Positions 1 through 6,650 of a DNA stretch of 7,251 nt are shown one piece after another (the stretch's first letter is position 1; every line of letters starts with the position of its first letter). Location of the stretch: contig CAJXJG010000088.1 of assembly GCA_913054425.1 (NCBI GenBank), forward strand, positions 1-7,251, written 5' to 3'. A program made the translations under genes and the position numbers. The notes beneath the pieces are model-generated. The model was not told the origin of the DNA and did no database searches. It was given only the letters and a program-made list of their open reading frames with translations. The DNA is from an uncultured Fidelibacterota bacterium. GTDB lineage: Bacteria > Fidelibacterota > Marinisomatia > Marinisomatales > UBA8229.

Positions 1-1020
1 TTTAGGATTGCAGCCAAAATCAATGTGGACGATTGGTCAACTGATGTTGAGTGGCAAAAACGAAATGAACTCACCCGCTATGCGAGCACGAATCATTTGT
101 ATGGAAAAGGCTATTGGACATGGCTGATTGCTTTGTCTTCCGGTTCTACGAGCATCGGTATCGTTGCTGATGAGCGGATCCATCCTTTCAACACCATCAA
201 TACATTTGACAAGGCGCGGGAATGGTTGAAAAACTACGAACCGCAGTGTTCGGACAGGATCGAGGAAAAGATAGATTTGTTTCAGGATTTTCTTTGTCTC
301 AAGCATTTTTCTTATCGTTGCAAACAGTTATATTCTGAAGATGGTTGGTGTTTGACGGGAGATGCAGGAATGTTTCTCGATCCACTTTATTCCCCTGGGA
401 GTGATTTTGTCGGTATGAACAATGGTTTTATCACCGATATCATTTCTAAATTTTTGCAGGGTCAAAATATTTCGCAGGAAGTTCATGAACATGAGCGAAC
501 GTTCCGTTCAATTTTTTCCGGATTTACTCCAATTTATGAGGATCAGTATTCGACAATGGCGAATTCAAAGGTGATGAGTTCAAAGTTTGTTTGGGATTTG
601 ATGATGTATTGGGGCGGTATTGCTCCCCTCTTTTTCAATCAAAAGTTGACAGATATCGAATTCATGAATTTTGCTCGCCCTATACTCTTCGATTTTTTTA
701 ACCTCAATGTTCGCATGCAAGATTTGTATCGCGCCTGGACTTTATTAGATGATGATCAACAACATCCCGCTGGAATCTTTCTGGATTATGCGGAATTACC
801 ACTTGTCAAACAATTGAACAGAGATTTGCTAGTTTTAAAAGAAGATGAAAAACTTTTGAAGCAGTTACGAGAAAATCTGAAATCCGCTGGAGAATTGGCT
901 GATGAAATCTATAGTGAAGCCATCAAAGATTATTCGGAATTGAAGGACGAAAACGTTTCCACTTCTTCCTTTTCGATAGCGCACCTTAAAGGATTCTACA
1001 ATGAATTTACTGTTCGTTAA
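1..1020 (+). CDS. Flavin-dependent halogenase-like / FAD-dependent oxidoreductase, 5'-truncated
   Basis: The frame is open from base 1, so the gene enters from outside the window. A GTG at 25 lies in frame but is internal, not a start. The visible 339 codons resemble the later part of the tryptophan-halogenase-like FAD family. W-T-W-L-I-A (bases 115-132) sits where halogenases carry WxWxIP, followed by a strand like their substrate-side sheet. G-D-A-G-M-F-L-D-P-L-Y-S-P-G (from 358) is the FAD-contacting GDA..DP motif. The last 130 or so residues look helical and charged, with no second domain I recognise. The N-terminal Rossmann GxGxxG and the halogenase active-site lysine would lie in the missing part, so halogenation cannot be judged. 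Proline of WxWxIP is replaced by alanine, so it may be a non-halogenating oxidase or monooxygenase. It overlaps the next gene by 20 bases. Family is fairly sure; reaction and substrate (probably an ACP-bound or aromatic precursor) are unknown. Confidence 0.75.
   Translation, partial: FRIAAKINVDDWSTDVEWQKRNELTRYASTNHLYGKGYWTWLIALSSGSTSIGIVADERIHPFNTINTFDKAREWLKNYEPQCSDRIEEKIDLFQDFLCLKHFSYRCKQLYSEDGWCLTGDAGMFLDPLYSPGSDFVGMNNGFITDIISKFLQGQNISQEVHEHERTFRSIFSGFTPIYEDQYSTMANSKVMSSKFVWDLMMYWGGIAPLFFNQKLTDIEFMNFARPILFDFFNLNVRMQDLYRAWTLLDDDQQHPAGIFLDYAELPLVKQLNRDLLVLKEDEKLLKQLRENLKSAGELADEIYSEAIKDYSELKDENVSTSSFSIAHLKGFYNEFTVR
988..993 (+). promoter_or_regulatory. Ribosome binding site for the radical SAM gene
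   Basis: AAAGGA lies 7 bases before the ATG at 1001, inside the end of the flavoenzyme gene. Together with the 20-base gene overlap it supports 1001 as the start and suggests translational coupling. Confidence 0.55.
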
Positions 1021-2344
1021 CACCAACCAAACTCGAATGCCGGACCCTGTTCCCCCGATAGGTCTGAGTTATCTGGCCGGGGCAATGCGTCGTGCGCAAC
1101 ACGATTGTGATATTTTTGACCTGACATTCCAGTCTCAATTTGAGGAAAAATTGAAAGCGAGTATTCGGGGAAGAAAGCCGGAAGTGATTGGCTTGTCATT
1201 GCGCAATGTGGACAATACTGCTTATCCGAAGACTGTTTCTTATTTCGAGCATTTTCAAAAAATTGTCCGGATTTGTCGGGAGGTTGCTCCGGAAACTCCG
1301 ATTGTCGTCGGCGGCCCTGCCTTTTCATTGTTTCCGGAAGAATTTATGGAGTCTCTTGACGTGGATTATGGTATTGCTGGAGAAGGAGAAATTGCCCTGT
1401 TGGAATTGCTGGAAAAATTGGAATCTGGAGATTTTCCCACTGAGAAGATTATTTTTCACGCACAAGGCGGACAAGTGAATTTGGATGAGCTGACTCCAGC
1501 ATGGGATTTGATGGAAACACAACGCTACTTTCATGATGGCGGCAGCCTTAATATTCAAACAAAACGTGGTTGCCGCTTCAAATGCGCGTATTGTTCATAC
1601 CCTTTGCTGGAAGGTGCATCCGTACGACAGCGTTCTCCTGAAAAAGTGGTGGACGAGATGGAGTATTGTTTCAATGAATACGGGATCGACTATTTTTTTT
1701 TCGTGGACAATGTCTTCAACTATCCCAGAGAACATTCCATTGCGATCTGTGACACAATCATCAAACGGGGCTTGAAAGTGAAATGGACTGCCTATACATC
1801 TCCGGGAGTGGAAGATGAGAAAATGTTTTCGATCTACAAAGAAGCGGGTTGTGATGCACTGGATTTTGGCTCGGATGCAATGAGTAATGTGAGCTTGGCC
1901 ACAATGTCAAAATGGTTTACTGTTACCAAAATCAAAGAAGCTTCTCACTGGTGCAGGAAGTATGAGATCAACTTCAGTCATTCATTGATTTTTGGTTCTC
2001 CGGGAGAGACCAAAGACAGCGTAGAGGAAACGATCGCAAATGTCCATGAGTGCGATCCAACAGTAGTAATTGCGATGATTGGCGTCCGGCTTTACCCGAA
2101 TACTCCGTTATCTAACCGTTTGATTAAAAAAGGCTGGATTACTCGAAAAGAAATAGGACTGAAACCAGTTTTTTATGTGGAAGAATCCATTCGGGAATTT
2201 ATTTTTGATCGTCTGTTGGAAGAACGCCAAAACTACAGCAACTGGATTATGCCAGGCTTTGGCAAAAAAATGAAACATCCGATGCTGTTTGAACGCTTAC
2301 GTAACAAAGGCGCAAAAGGGCCGATGTGGAAGATGTTGGCCTGA
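1001..2344 (+). CDS. B12-binding domain radical SAM protein (BchE-like class)
   Basis: A 447-residue protein of typical length for cobalamin-dependent radical SAM enzymes. Residues 1 to about 150 look like a B12-binding Rossmann domain: the start reads P-P-I-G-L-S-Y-L-A, then I-V-V-G-G-P near 100 and G-E-G-E near 128. The base-on DxHxxG cobalamin motif is not visible, as in many BchE/PhpK-like members. The radical SAM core follows: Cys191, Cys195 and Cys198 form the CX3CX2C cluster that holds the 4Fe-4S centre and SAM. D-F-G-S-D (from 288) and G-S-P-G-E-T (332-337) match core strands of the family. Known members methylate unactivated carbons or catalyse cyclisations and rearrangements. Lying between a halogenase-like flavoenzyme and polyene synthase genes, it probably modifies the acyl chain or its head group. 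Related B12 radical SAM proteins are reported near fatty-acid genes in ladderane-associated loci, from memory. Family is clear, reaction unknown. Confidence 0.88.
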   Translation: MNLLFVNTNQTRMPDPVPPIGLSYLAGAMRRAQHDCDIFDLTFQSQFEEKLKASIRGRKPEVIGLSLRNVDNTAYPKTVSYFEHFQKIVRICREVAPETPIVVGGPAFSLFPEEFMESLDVDYGIAGEGEIALLELLEKLESGDFPTEKIIFHAQGGQVNLDELTPAWDLMETQRYFHDGGSLNIQTKRGCRFKCAYCSYPLLEGASVRQRSPEKVVDEMEYCFNEYGIDYFFFVDNVFNYPREHSIAICDTIIKRGLKVKWTAYTSPGVEDEKMFSIYKEAGCDALDFGSDAMSNVSLATMSKWFTVTKIKEASHWCRKYEINFSHSLIFGSPGETKDSVEETIANVHECDPTVVIAMIGVRLYPNTPLSNRLIKKGWITRKEIGLKPVFYVEESIREFIFDRLLEERQNYSNWIMPGFGKKMKHPMLFERLRNKGAKGPMWKMLA

Positions 2345-2375
2345 GAGGCAACAGTAAAGAAAAAACAGATTTGTG

Positions 2376-2987
2376 ATGATCAAAAGACTTGTTTTTGGAG
2401 ATCTTGCGTTCGTAATCCTTTGGGTAATGGCTGCTTGCACCCAAGATGTGGTTCCTCCTGTCAAACAGGTAAATATTGCTCGTAATCTGAAATTTTCTTT
2501 GTTGCCGCCTGAAAGTTTTGGGCAATCGCTCTCGGTGTTGCAAAGTCTTGAGGTGCAATACAAAGGGAAAACTCATCAATTGTTGGCCCAATTAGAAATC
2601 ACCCCAAAAAAAATGACATTTGTGGGTCTATCGCCAATGGGTAATCGTCTGTTTACAGTGTTGTGGACAGGACAAAATTTTTCAGATGAACATTTGTTGA
2701 AGAATATCAAAGATGAGTGGCCATTCCCATTTGAACCAAAACGTATATTGGCAGATGTACAGTTGGCGTTGTGGCCAAACATACCAACACAGAACGGTAT
2801 CAAAATCAGAGAAACTGCACTTCCCAATATGAGTCGTGAAATTTTAAGATCGGATTTGAATGAGTACCCAATCATGCGCATCACTTATGAAACTCGTCCA
2901 TTCTGGCAAGGGCTGATCGTCATTGAACATTTGGAACGTAATTATCAATTGAGCATTGAAACTTTACAGATAAATCGGCTTCCATGA
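2376..2987 (+). CDS. DUF3261-type lipoprotein of aryl polyene cluster
   Basis: About 203 residues. A positively charged start (M-I-K-R) and a hydrophobic stretch end in V-M-A-A-C, a reasonable lipobox with the modified cysteine at residue 21; methionine at -3 is slightly unusual. Threonine at +2 predicts outer-membrane sorting. The mature part has L-L-P-P-E-S-F-G and, further on, a G-L-S-P-M-G-N-R-L-F-T-V-L-W pattern that I associate with DUF3261, small lipoproteins of APE-type clusters. Their biochemical role is not established; transport or anchoring of the product at the outer membrane is a guess. The ATG at 2376 is preferred over the in-frame GTG at 2373; neither has a strong Shine-Dalgarno sequence. 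It begins 31 bases after the radical SAM gene, and its stop overlaps the next start as ATGA, so it is in the same operon. Confidence 0.72.
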   Translation: MIKRLVFGDLAFVILWVMAACTQDVVPPVKQVNIARNLKFSLLPPESFGQSLSVLQSLEVQYKGKTHQLLAQLEITPKKMTFVGLSPMGNRLFTVLWTGQNFSDEHLLKNIKDEWPFPFEPKRILADVQLALWPNIPTQNGIKIRETALPNMSREILRSDLNEYPIMRITYETRPFWQGLIVIEHLERNYQLSIETLQINRLP

Positions 2988-4216
2988 AAAATCTTTGGGG
3001 AAATGCTCAGAAAAATTCTTTCTGCCAACTTTCAGCAATGGGGATTGTCTCGGCTTTGGGAAATAAACACAAAGAAATATTGAAGAACCTCCTTTCCGGG
3101 CCTCCCGGAAAATTAACGGAAGGGCCGAACCTGCTCAATGAACGAAAATTTGGTGTTCGGAATGTTAAAACGACTCTAGCGGAAATACCGGAAAAACTAA
3201 GTCGATACCGCTGCCGGAATAATGCTTTGGCACTGACCGCATTTCAGCAAATCGAAGAACGTGTTGAATCTGTTCGGGAAAGCACTGAATCGTTCAGGAT
3301 GGGTGTTGTGATGGGAACCAGCACTTCCGGAATGTTGTCCACCGAGCAAGCGCTGCGTTTCCGCAATGACACAGGCCAGTTTCCTGAACAGTTTGACTAT
3401 GCTCAACATGAAATGAACGGCCTTGCCGATTTCATCGCAGAGTACTCCGGAATTACTGGTCCGGCTTACACGATTTCGACAGCCTGTTCTTCCAGTGCAA
3501 AAGTGTTTGCTTCGGGGCGTGCGCTTTTGGAAATGGGACTTTGTGATGCGGTTGTGATTGGAGGTTCAGATTCGTTGTGCGAGTTTGTTTTGAACGGTTT
3601 TTCTTCACTCGAAGTACTTTCCCCTGAAATAAGCAATCCGCTGAGTCAAAATCGCCAAGGGATCAATTTGGGAGAAGGTGCGTGTGTGTTTTTAATGAAA
3701 CGTATGCCCGGTGGAATTCAGTTGCGGGGGGTGGGTGAATCCAGCGACGCACACCACATGTCGTCCCCCGATCCTCAAGGACGAGGGGCACAGTCTGCGA
3801 TGCAAAACGCACTTAATGATGCTAAAATGACTCCGGACGAAATTCAATATATCAACTTGCATGGAACTGCAACGCGTTTGAATGACGAAATGGAATCTCG
3901 TGCGGTTCAAAATGTTTTTCCGTCTTCTCCTTTTTGCTCTTCCACAAAACCATTTTTTGGTCATTGTTTGGGTGCCGCCGGAAGCATAGAAGCCGGAGTC
4001 TGTTGGCTGACGCTGACTTCGGGAATAAATTCAGACAAGACAATTATATTGCCGCCGCATTCATGGGATGAGCAAGCAGATACCGCTTTGCCAGAACTGA
4101 CGATGGTACGTCCGGGGCAAAGCATTCCAGCACAAGGAGAAGTCAACTTAATGAGTTCGTCTTTTGGGTTTGGAGGAAACAATATTTCTTTGATTTTGAG
4201 CTACGATTTTGATTAA
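2984..4216 (+). CDS. apeO: Beta-ketoacyl-ACP synthase (KS1, ApeO-like)
   Basis: A 410-residue type II ketosynthase of normal FabB/FabF length that condenses an acyl chain with malonyl-ACP. The catalytic set is complete: nucleophile Cys168 in T-A-C-S-S-S-A, His293 in N-L-H-G-T-A-T, and Lys322/His327 in K-P-F-F-G-H-C-L-G-A-A-G. The C-terminal glycine-rich S-S-F-G-F-G-G-N-N-I-S-L motif is present. It is therefore an active synthase and not a chain length factor. It is quite divergent from KS2 at 5405, so the pair is not a recent duplication. Its start overlaps the lipoprotein stop (ATGA), implying coupled translation. Position between lipoprotein and dehydratase equals that of ApeO in APE clusters, where it is thought to work with a chain-length-factor partner (ApeC), not seen here. 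The symbol rests on this synteny and is provisional; a generic FabF call is the safe alternative. Confidence 0.9.
   Translation: MKNLWGNAQKNSFCQLSAMGIVSALGNKHKEILKNLLSGPPGKLTEGPNLLNERKFGVRNVKTTLAEIPEKLSRYRCRNNALALTAFQQIEERVESVRESTESFRMGVVMGTSTSGMLSTEQALRFRNDTGQFPEQFDYAQHEMNGLADFIAEYSGITGPAYTISTACSSSAKVFASGRALLEMGLCDAVVIGGSDSLCEFVLNGFSSLEVLSPEISNPLSQNRQGINLGEGACVFLMKRMPGGIQLRGVGESSDAHHMSSPDPQGRGAQSAMQNALNDAKMTPDEIQYINLHGTATRLNDEMESRAVQNVFPSSPFCSSTKPFFGHCLGAAGSIEAGVCWLTLTSGINSDKTIILPPHSWDEQADTALPELTMVRPGQSIPAQGEVNLMSSSFGFGGNNISLILSYDFD
3093..3111 (+). repeat. Perfect inverted repeat (8-bp stem, 3-base loop) inside KS1
   Basis: TTTCCGGG, loop CCT, CCCGGAAA. It lies about 110 bases into KS1, encoding residues around S-G-P-P-G-K. 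No T-run follows, so it is not a typical intrinsic terminator. The stem is GC-rich for this window and could form in the mRNA; any function is speculative. Confidence 0.6.
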
Positions 4217-4221
4217 ACCTC

Positions 4222-4686
4222 ATGTTTTCCACTAAATCAAATTATCCACCGATTTCCGGATTGGTTCCTCATACTCGTACTATGGCTTTGCTGGAGCGGG
4301 TGATTTATCGAGATGCTAACCGAATCGATTGTCTGATGACGATTTCCGTACAAGATCCCTTTACCAATGAGTATGGAAATGTTCCTGCATATGTTGGAAT
4401 TGAATATATGTCGCAAGGTGTGGCCGCGCACTCCAGTTTGAACAAGACTGACAAAACAGAACGAGGAAAAATAGGAGTTCTCCTGGGTTCCAGAAAAGTG
4501 GAACTGTTTGTTCAAGAATTTTTTCAGAAACAAGAGTTGTTGATTTCTGCCAATTTAGTGCTGAAACGAGACGGATTCGGAGTTTTTGATTGTGATATTC
4601 GTAATGCGGACGATGGCGAATTGCTTGTCAGAGGATGTTTGAAATTTTACGAACCAAAAACCATAGACGACATGGATGCTCTATGA
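4222..4686 (+). CDS. apeP: 3-hydroxyacyl-ACP dehydratase, hotdog fold (ApeP-like)
   Basis: 154 residues, the size of a single hotdog domain. It removes water from 3-hydroxyacyl-ACP to give a trans-2-enoyl-ACP. His17 in L-V-P-H-T-R-T-M matches the FabZ/FabA catalytic histidine after a proline, and Glu61 in V-G-I-E-Y-M-S-Q-G-V-A-A-H corresponds to the catalytic acidic residue on the central helix. The P-H-T-R-T-M and Y-V-G-I-E-Y-M-S-Q pattern is closer to APE-cluster dehydratases than to housekeeping FabZ. In APE systems ApeP pairs with a second dehydratase, ApeI, from memory; no ApeI homologue lies in this window. It starts 5 bases after the KS1 stop without a clear Shine-Dalgarno sequence, so translation probably depends on coupling. 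Its stop overlaps the reductase start. With a reductase but no enoyl reductase beside it, the expected product is a conjugated polyene. Confidence 0.87.
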   Translation: MFSTKSNYPPISGLVPHTRTMALLERVIYRDANRIDCLMTISVQDPFTNEYGNVPAYVGIEYMSQGVAAHSSLNKTDKTERGKIGVLLGSRKVELFVQEFFQKQELLISANLVLKRDGFGVFDCDIRNADDGELLVRGCLKFYEPKTIDDMDAL

Positions 4687-5408
4687 AAAAGAGAGTTTTG
4701 GTAACAGGAAGCAGTCGGGGAATTGGCCGGGCTGTGGTGTTGGAATTATCCTCTGCAGGTTTTGAAGTGGTGTTGAACTATAAATCGAATCATACCAAAG
4801 CAAAAGAAGTGCTGGAGCAAATTCAAAGCAAAGGGGGTTGTGCGAGTCTTTTGCCTTTTGATGTTTCAAATCGAGCCGTTGCTAGGAAGTCGATTGAGGA
4901 AAATGCTCAGGAATTCGGAACTTTTTATGGGGCAGTTTGCAATGCAGGAATTACAGCAGATGCTGCCTTTCCTGCGCTTTCCGGAGAAGATTGGGATGTG
5001 GTCATCCACACGAATTTGGATGGCTTTTACAATGTGCTCCATCCTCTGGTGATGCCAATGATTTTAGCAAAAAAAGGCGGGCGAATTGTCACGCTTTCGT
5101 CAATCAGTGCTTTGGCCGGAAATCCAGGACAGGTAAATTATGGCGCGGCAAAAGCAGGAATTATTGGTGCTACCCGTGCCTTGGCGCAGGAATTAGCGAA
5201 ACGTAAAATCACTGCAAATTGTGTTGCTCCGGGACTGATTGAAACCGATATGCTCGCAGAAATTCCTTTGGATGAAGCAAAAAAACGGATTCCAATGCGA
5301 CGCTTGGGGAAGCCAGAAGAGGTTGCCGGTTTGGTGTGTTTTTTGTTTTCTGAAAAAGCTGCGTATATTACCGGTCAAGTGATTTCGGTCAATGGAGGCA
5401 TGTTATGA
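4683..5408 (+). CDS. apeQ: 3-ketoacyl-ACP reductase, FabG-type SDR (ApeQ-like)
   Basis: 241 residues, the normal FabG length, reducing 3-ketoacyl-ACP to 3-hydroxyacyl-ACP with NADPH. The classical short-chain dehydrogenase features are all present: T-G-S-S-R-G-I-G (8-15) for cofactor binding, C-N-A-G (86-89, a C replacing the first N of NNAG), Asn111, and the catalytic Ser140, Tyr153 and Lys157 in N-Y-G-A-A-K-A-G. The end, G-Q-V-I-S-V-N-G-G-M, is typical of FabG. The start at 4683 is chosen because it gives the N-terminus expected (M-K-K-R-V-L-V-T-G) and overlaps the dehydratase stop as ATGA; an in-frame ATG at 4635 would add 16 residues with no family counterpart. Sitting between dehydratase and KS2, it supplies the reduction step of the polyene cycle. 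A housekeeping FabG role is possible but the context argues against it. Confidence 0.92.
   Translation: MKKRVLVTGSSRGIGRAVVLELSSAGFEVVLNYKSNHTKAKEVLEQIQSKGGCASLLPFDVSNRAVARKSIEENAQEFGTFYGAVCNAGITADAAFPALSGEDWDVVIHTNLDGFYNVLHPLVMPMILAKKGGRIVTLSSISALAGNPGQVNYGAAKAGIIGATRALAQELAKRKITANCVAPGLIETDMLAEIPLDEAKKRIPMRRLGKPEEVAGLVCFLFSEKAAYITGQVISVNGGML
5394..5398 (+). promoter_or_regulatory. Ribosome binding site for KS2
   Basis: GGAGG, 6 bases before the ATG at 5405, inside the last codons of the reductase gene. It is the strongest Shine-Dalgarno sequence in the window and fixes the KS2 start, which overlaps the reductase stop (ATGA). Confidence 0.65.
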
Positions 5409-6637
5409 CTCGGCAAGTGGTTGTGACGGGAATGGCTGGGTTGTCGCCAATTGGACTGGATTGGCCTATGGTCTTTGAAAGCTTGAAAGCGCACCGTTCG
5501 GCAGTACAAATCATGCCCGACTGGAAAGAAATTGACGGATTGCGCACTCACTTGGCCGCACCGATTGAAGATTTTGAGGTACCAAAACACTACTCGAGAA
5601 AATCGATCCGTGCGATGGGACGTGTTTCATTGTTGGCCACGCGAGCGACTGAGTTGGCTTTGGAAGATGCTGGTCTGTTGGGAACGTCTCATGTGACAGA
5701 CGGACGGATGGGCGTGGCTTATGGTTCCGGAACTGGCAGTCCTACTGCGCATCAAGTTTTTTTTGAGAACTTGCACGTTCATAAACGCTTGAAAGGAATT
5801 TCTTCGACCACATATATTAAGATGATGAGCCATACGTGTGTAGCTAATTTGGGTAATTTTTTTAAAGTCAAAGGCCGGATTATTCCGACTTGTAGTGCAT
5901 GTACTTCCGGAAGCCAAGGCATCGGCTATGCTTATGAAAGCATTAAATATGGACAACAGGATTTTATGATTGCTGGAGGTGCAGAAGAACTTTCTGTTTC
6001 AGAAGCGGTGATGTTTGATGTGCTCTATGCCACTTCGACCAAAAACAAAAATCCCAAACAAACGCCTGCTCCTTTTGACAAAAATCGGGATGGTGTAGTT
6101 ATTGGAGAAGGGGCCGCTACGTTGATTTTGGAAAATTTAGAATCGGCTCAAGAAAGAGGCGCAGCAATTTACGCTGAACTTGTTGGTTATGGTGCAAACT
6201 CAGATGGTGAGCATCTGACTGCACCGGCAGTATCCGGAATGAAAAAAGCGATGCTGCTCGCACTGGAAGACGCAAATTTAACTCCGGAAGCCATCGGTTA
6301 TGTCAATGCTCACGGCACAGCCACCGAAGTGGGTGACATAGCTGAGTCTGAAGCCACATGGCTTGTCTTTGGAGAACACATTCCGATTAGTTCGCTAAAA
6401 GGACATATCGGACACACGATGGGCGGTTGTGGCGCGTTGGAAACATGGATGACGTTGCATATGGCTCGTGAAAACTGGTTTGCTCCCACGCTCAATCTGA
6501 ATGAGGTGGACCCACTTTGTTCCTCGATTGATTATATAAAAGACGAAGGCAGACAGCTTGATGTTGAATACATGATGTGCAATAATTTCGCTTTTGGTGG
6601 AGTCAATACCTCGTTAATTTTTAAGAAATCAGGTTAA
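5405..6637 (+). CDS. apeR: Beta-ketoacyl-ACP synthase (KS2, ApeR-like)
   Basis: 410 residues, a full-length FabF-like condensing enzyme. Catalytic Cys166 (S-A-C-T-S-G-S-Q-G-I-G), His303 (A-H-G-T-A-T) and Lys332/His337 (L-K-G-H-I-G-H-T-M-G-G) are intact. The start R-Q-V-V-V-T-G-M-A-G-L, the T-S-G-S-Q-G-I-G-Y-A-Y-E active-site segment, the A-G-G-A-E-E-L run and the ending N-N-F-A-F-G-G-V-N-T-S-L-I-F closely follow the ApeR-type synthases of aryl polyene clusters as I remember them. The T-S-G-S-Q segment differs from the A-T-G-A type of housekeeping FabF, which supports a specialised role. A strong ribosome site precedes it. It may start or extend the chain alongside KS1; which one is unresolved. 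It is the last recognisable biosynthetic gene here and its stop is 13 bases before the next start. The symbol is by family and position; substrate specificity is not shown by the sequence. Confidence 0.9.
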   Translation: MTRQVVVTGMAGLSPIGLDWPMVFESLKAHRSAVQIMPDWKEIDGLRTHLAAPIEDFEVPKHYSRKSIRAMGRVSLLATRATELALEDAGLLGTSHVTDGRMGVAYGSGTGSPTAHQVFFENLHVHKRLKGISSTTYIKMMSHTCVANLGNFFKVKGRIIPTCSACTSGSQGIGYAYESIKYGQQDFMIAGGAEELSVSEAVMFDVLYATSTKNKNPKQTPAPFDKNRDGVVIGEGAATLILENLESAQERGAAIYAELVGYGANSDGEHLTAPAVSGMKKAMLLALEDANLTPEAIGYVNAHGTATEVGDIAESEATWLVFGEHIPISSLKGHIGHTMGGCGALETWMTLHMARENWFAPTLNLNEVDPLCSSIDYIKDEGRQLDVEYMMCNNFAFGGVNTSLIFKKSG

Positions 6638-6650
6638 ATCGAAACAGACA

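Noticed and set aside
25..27. GTG at 25 as the start of the flavoenzyme
   Set aside because: The frame is open to base 1, and the protein would lack its FAD-binding N-terminal domain; the gene is truncated by the window edge.
2247..2591. Minus-strand reading frames over the radical SAM/lipoprotein junction and elsewhere
   Set aside because: They lie opposite well-supported genes, show no recognisable domains, and have cysteine/histidine/arginine-rich compositions typical of shadow frames.
2984..4216. KS1 as an inactive chain length factor
   Set aside because: The active-site cysteine, both histidines and the lysine are all present.
4635..4682. Longer start for the reductase at 4635
   Set aside because: The 16 extra residues lie inside the dehydratase gene and have no counterpart in FabG proteins; the ATG at 4683 gives the expected N-terminus and an ATGA overlap.
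2984..6637. Housekeeping fatty-acid synthesis (fab) cluster
   Set aside because: Two divergent ketosynthases, an ApeP-type dehydratase and a DUF3261-type lipoprotein are present, while fabD, fabH and acpP are not in the order usual for fab operons.
6638..6650. Terminator after KS2
   Set aside because: The 13-base gap holds no inverted repeat or T-run; the operon may continue into the next gene.
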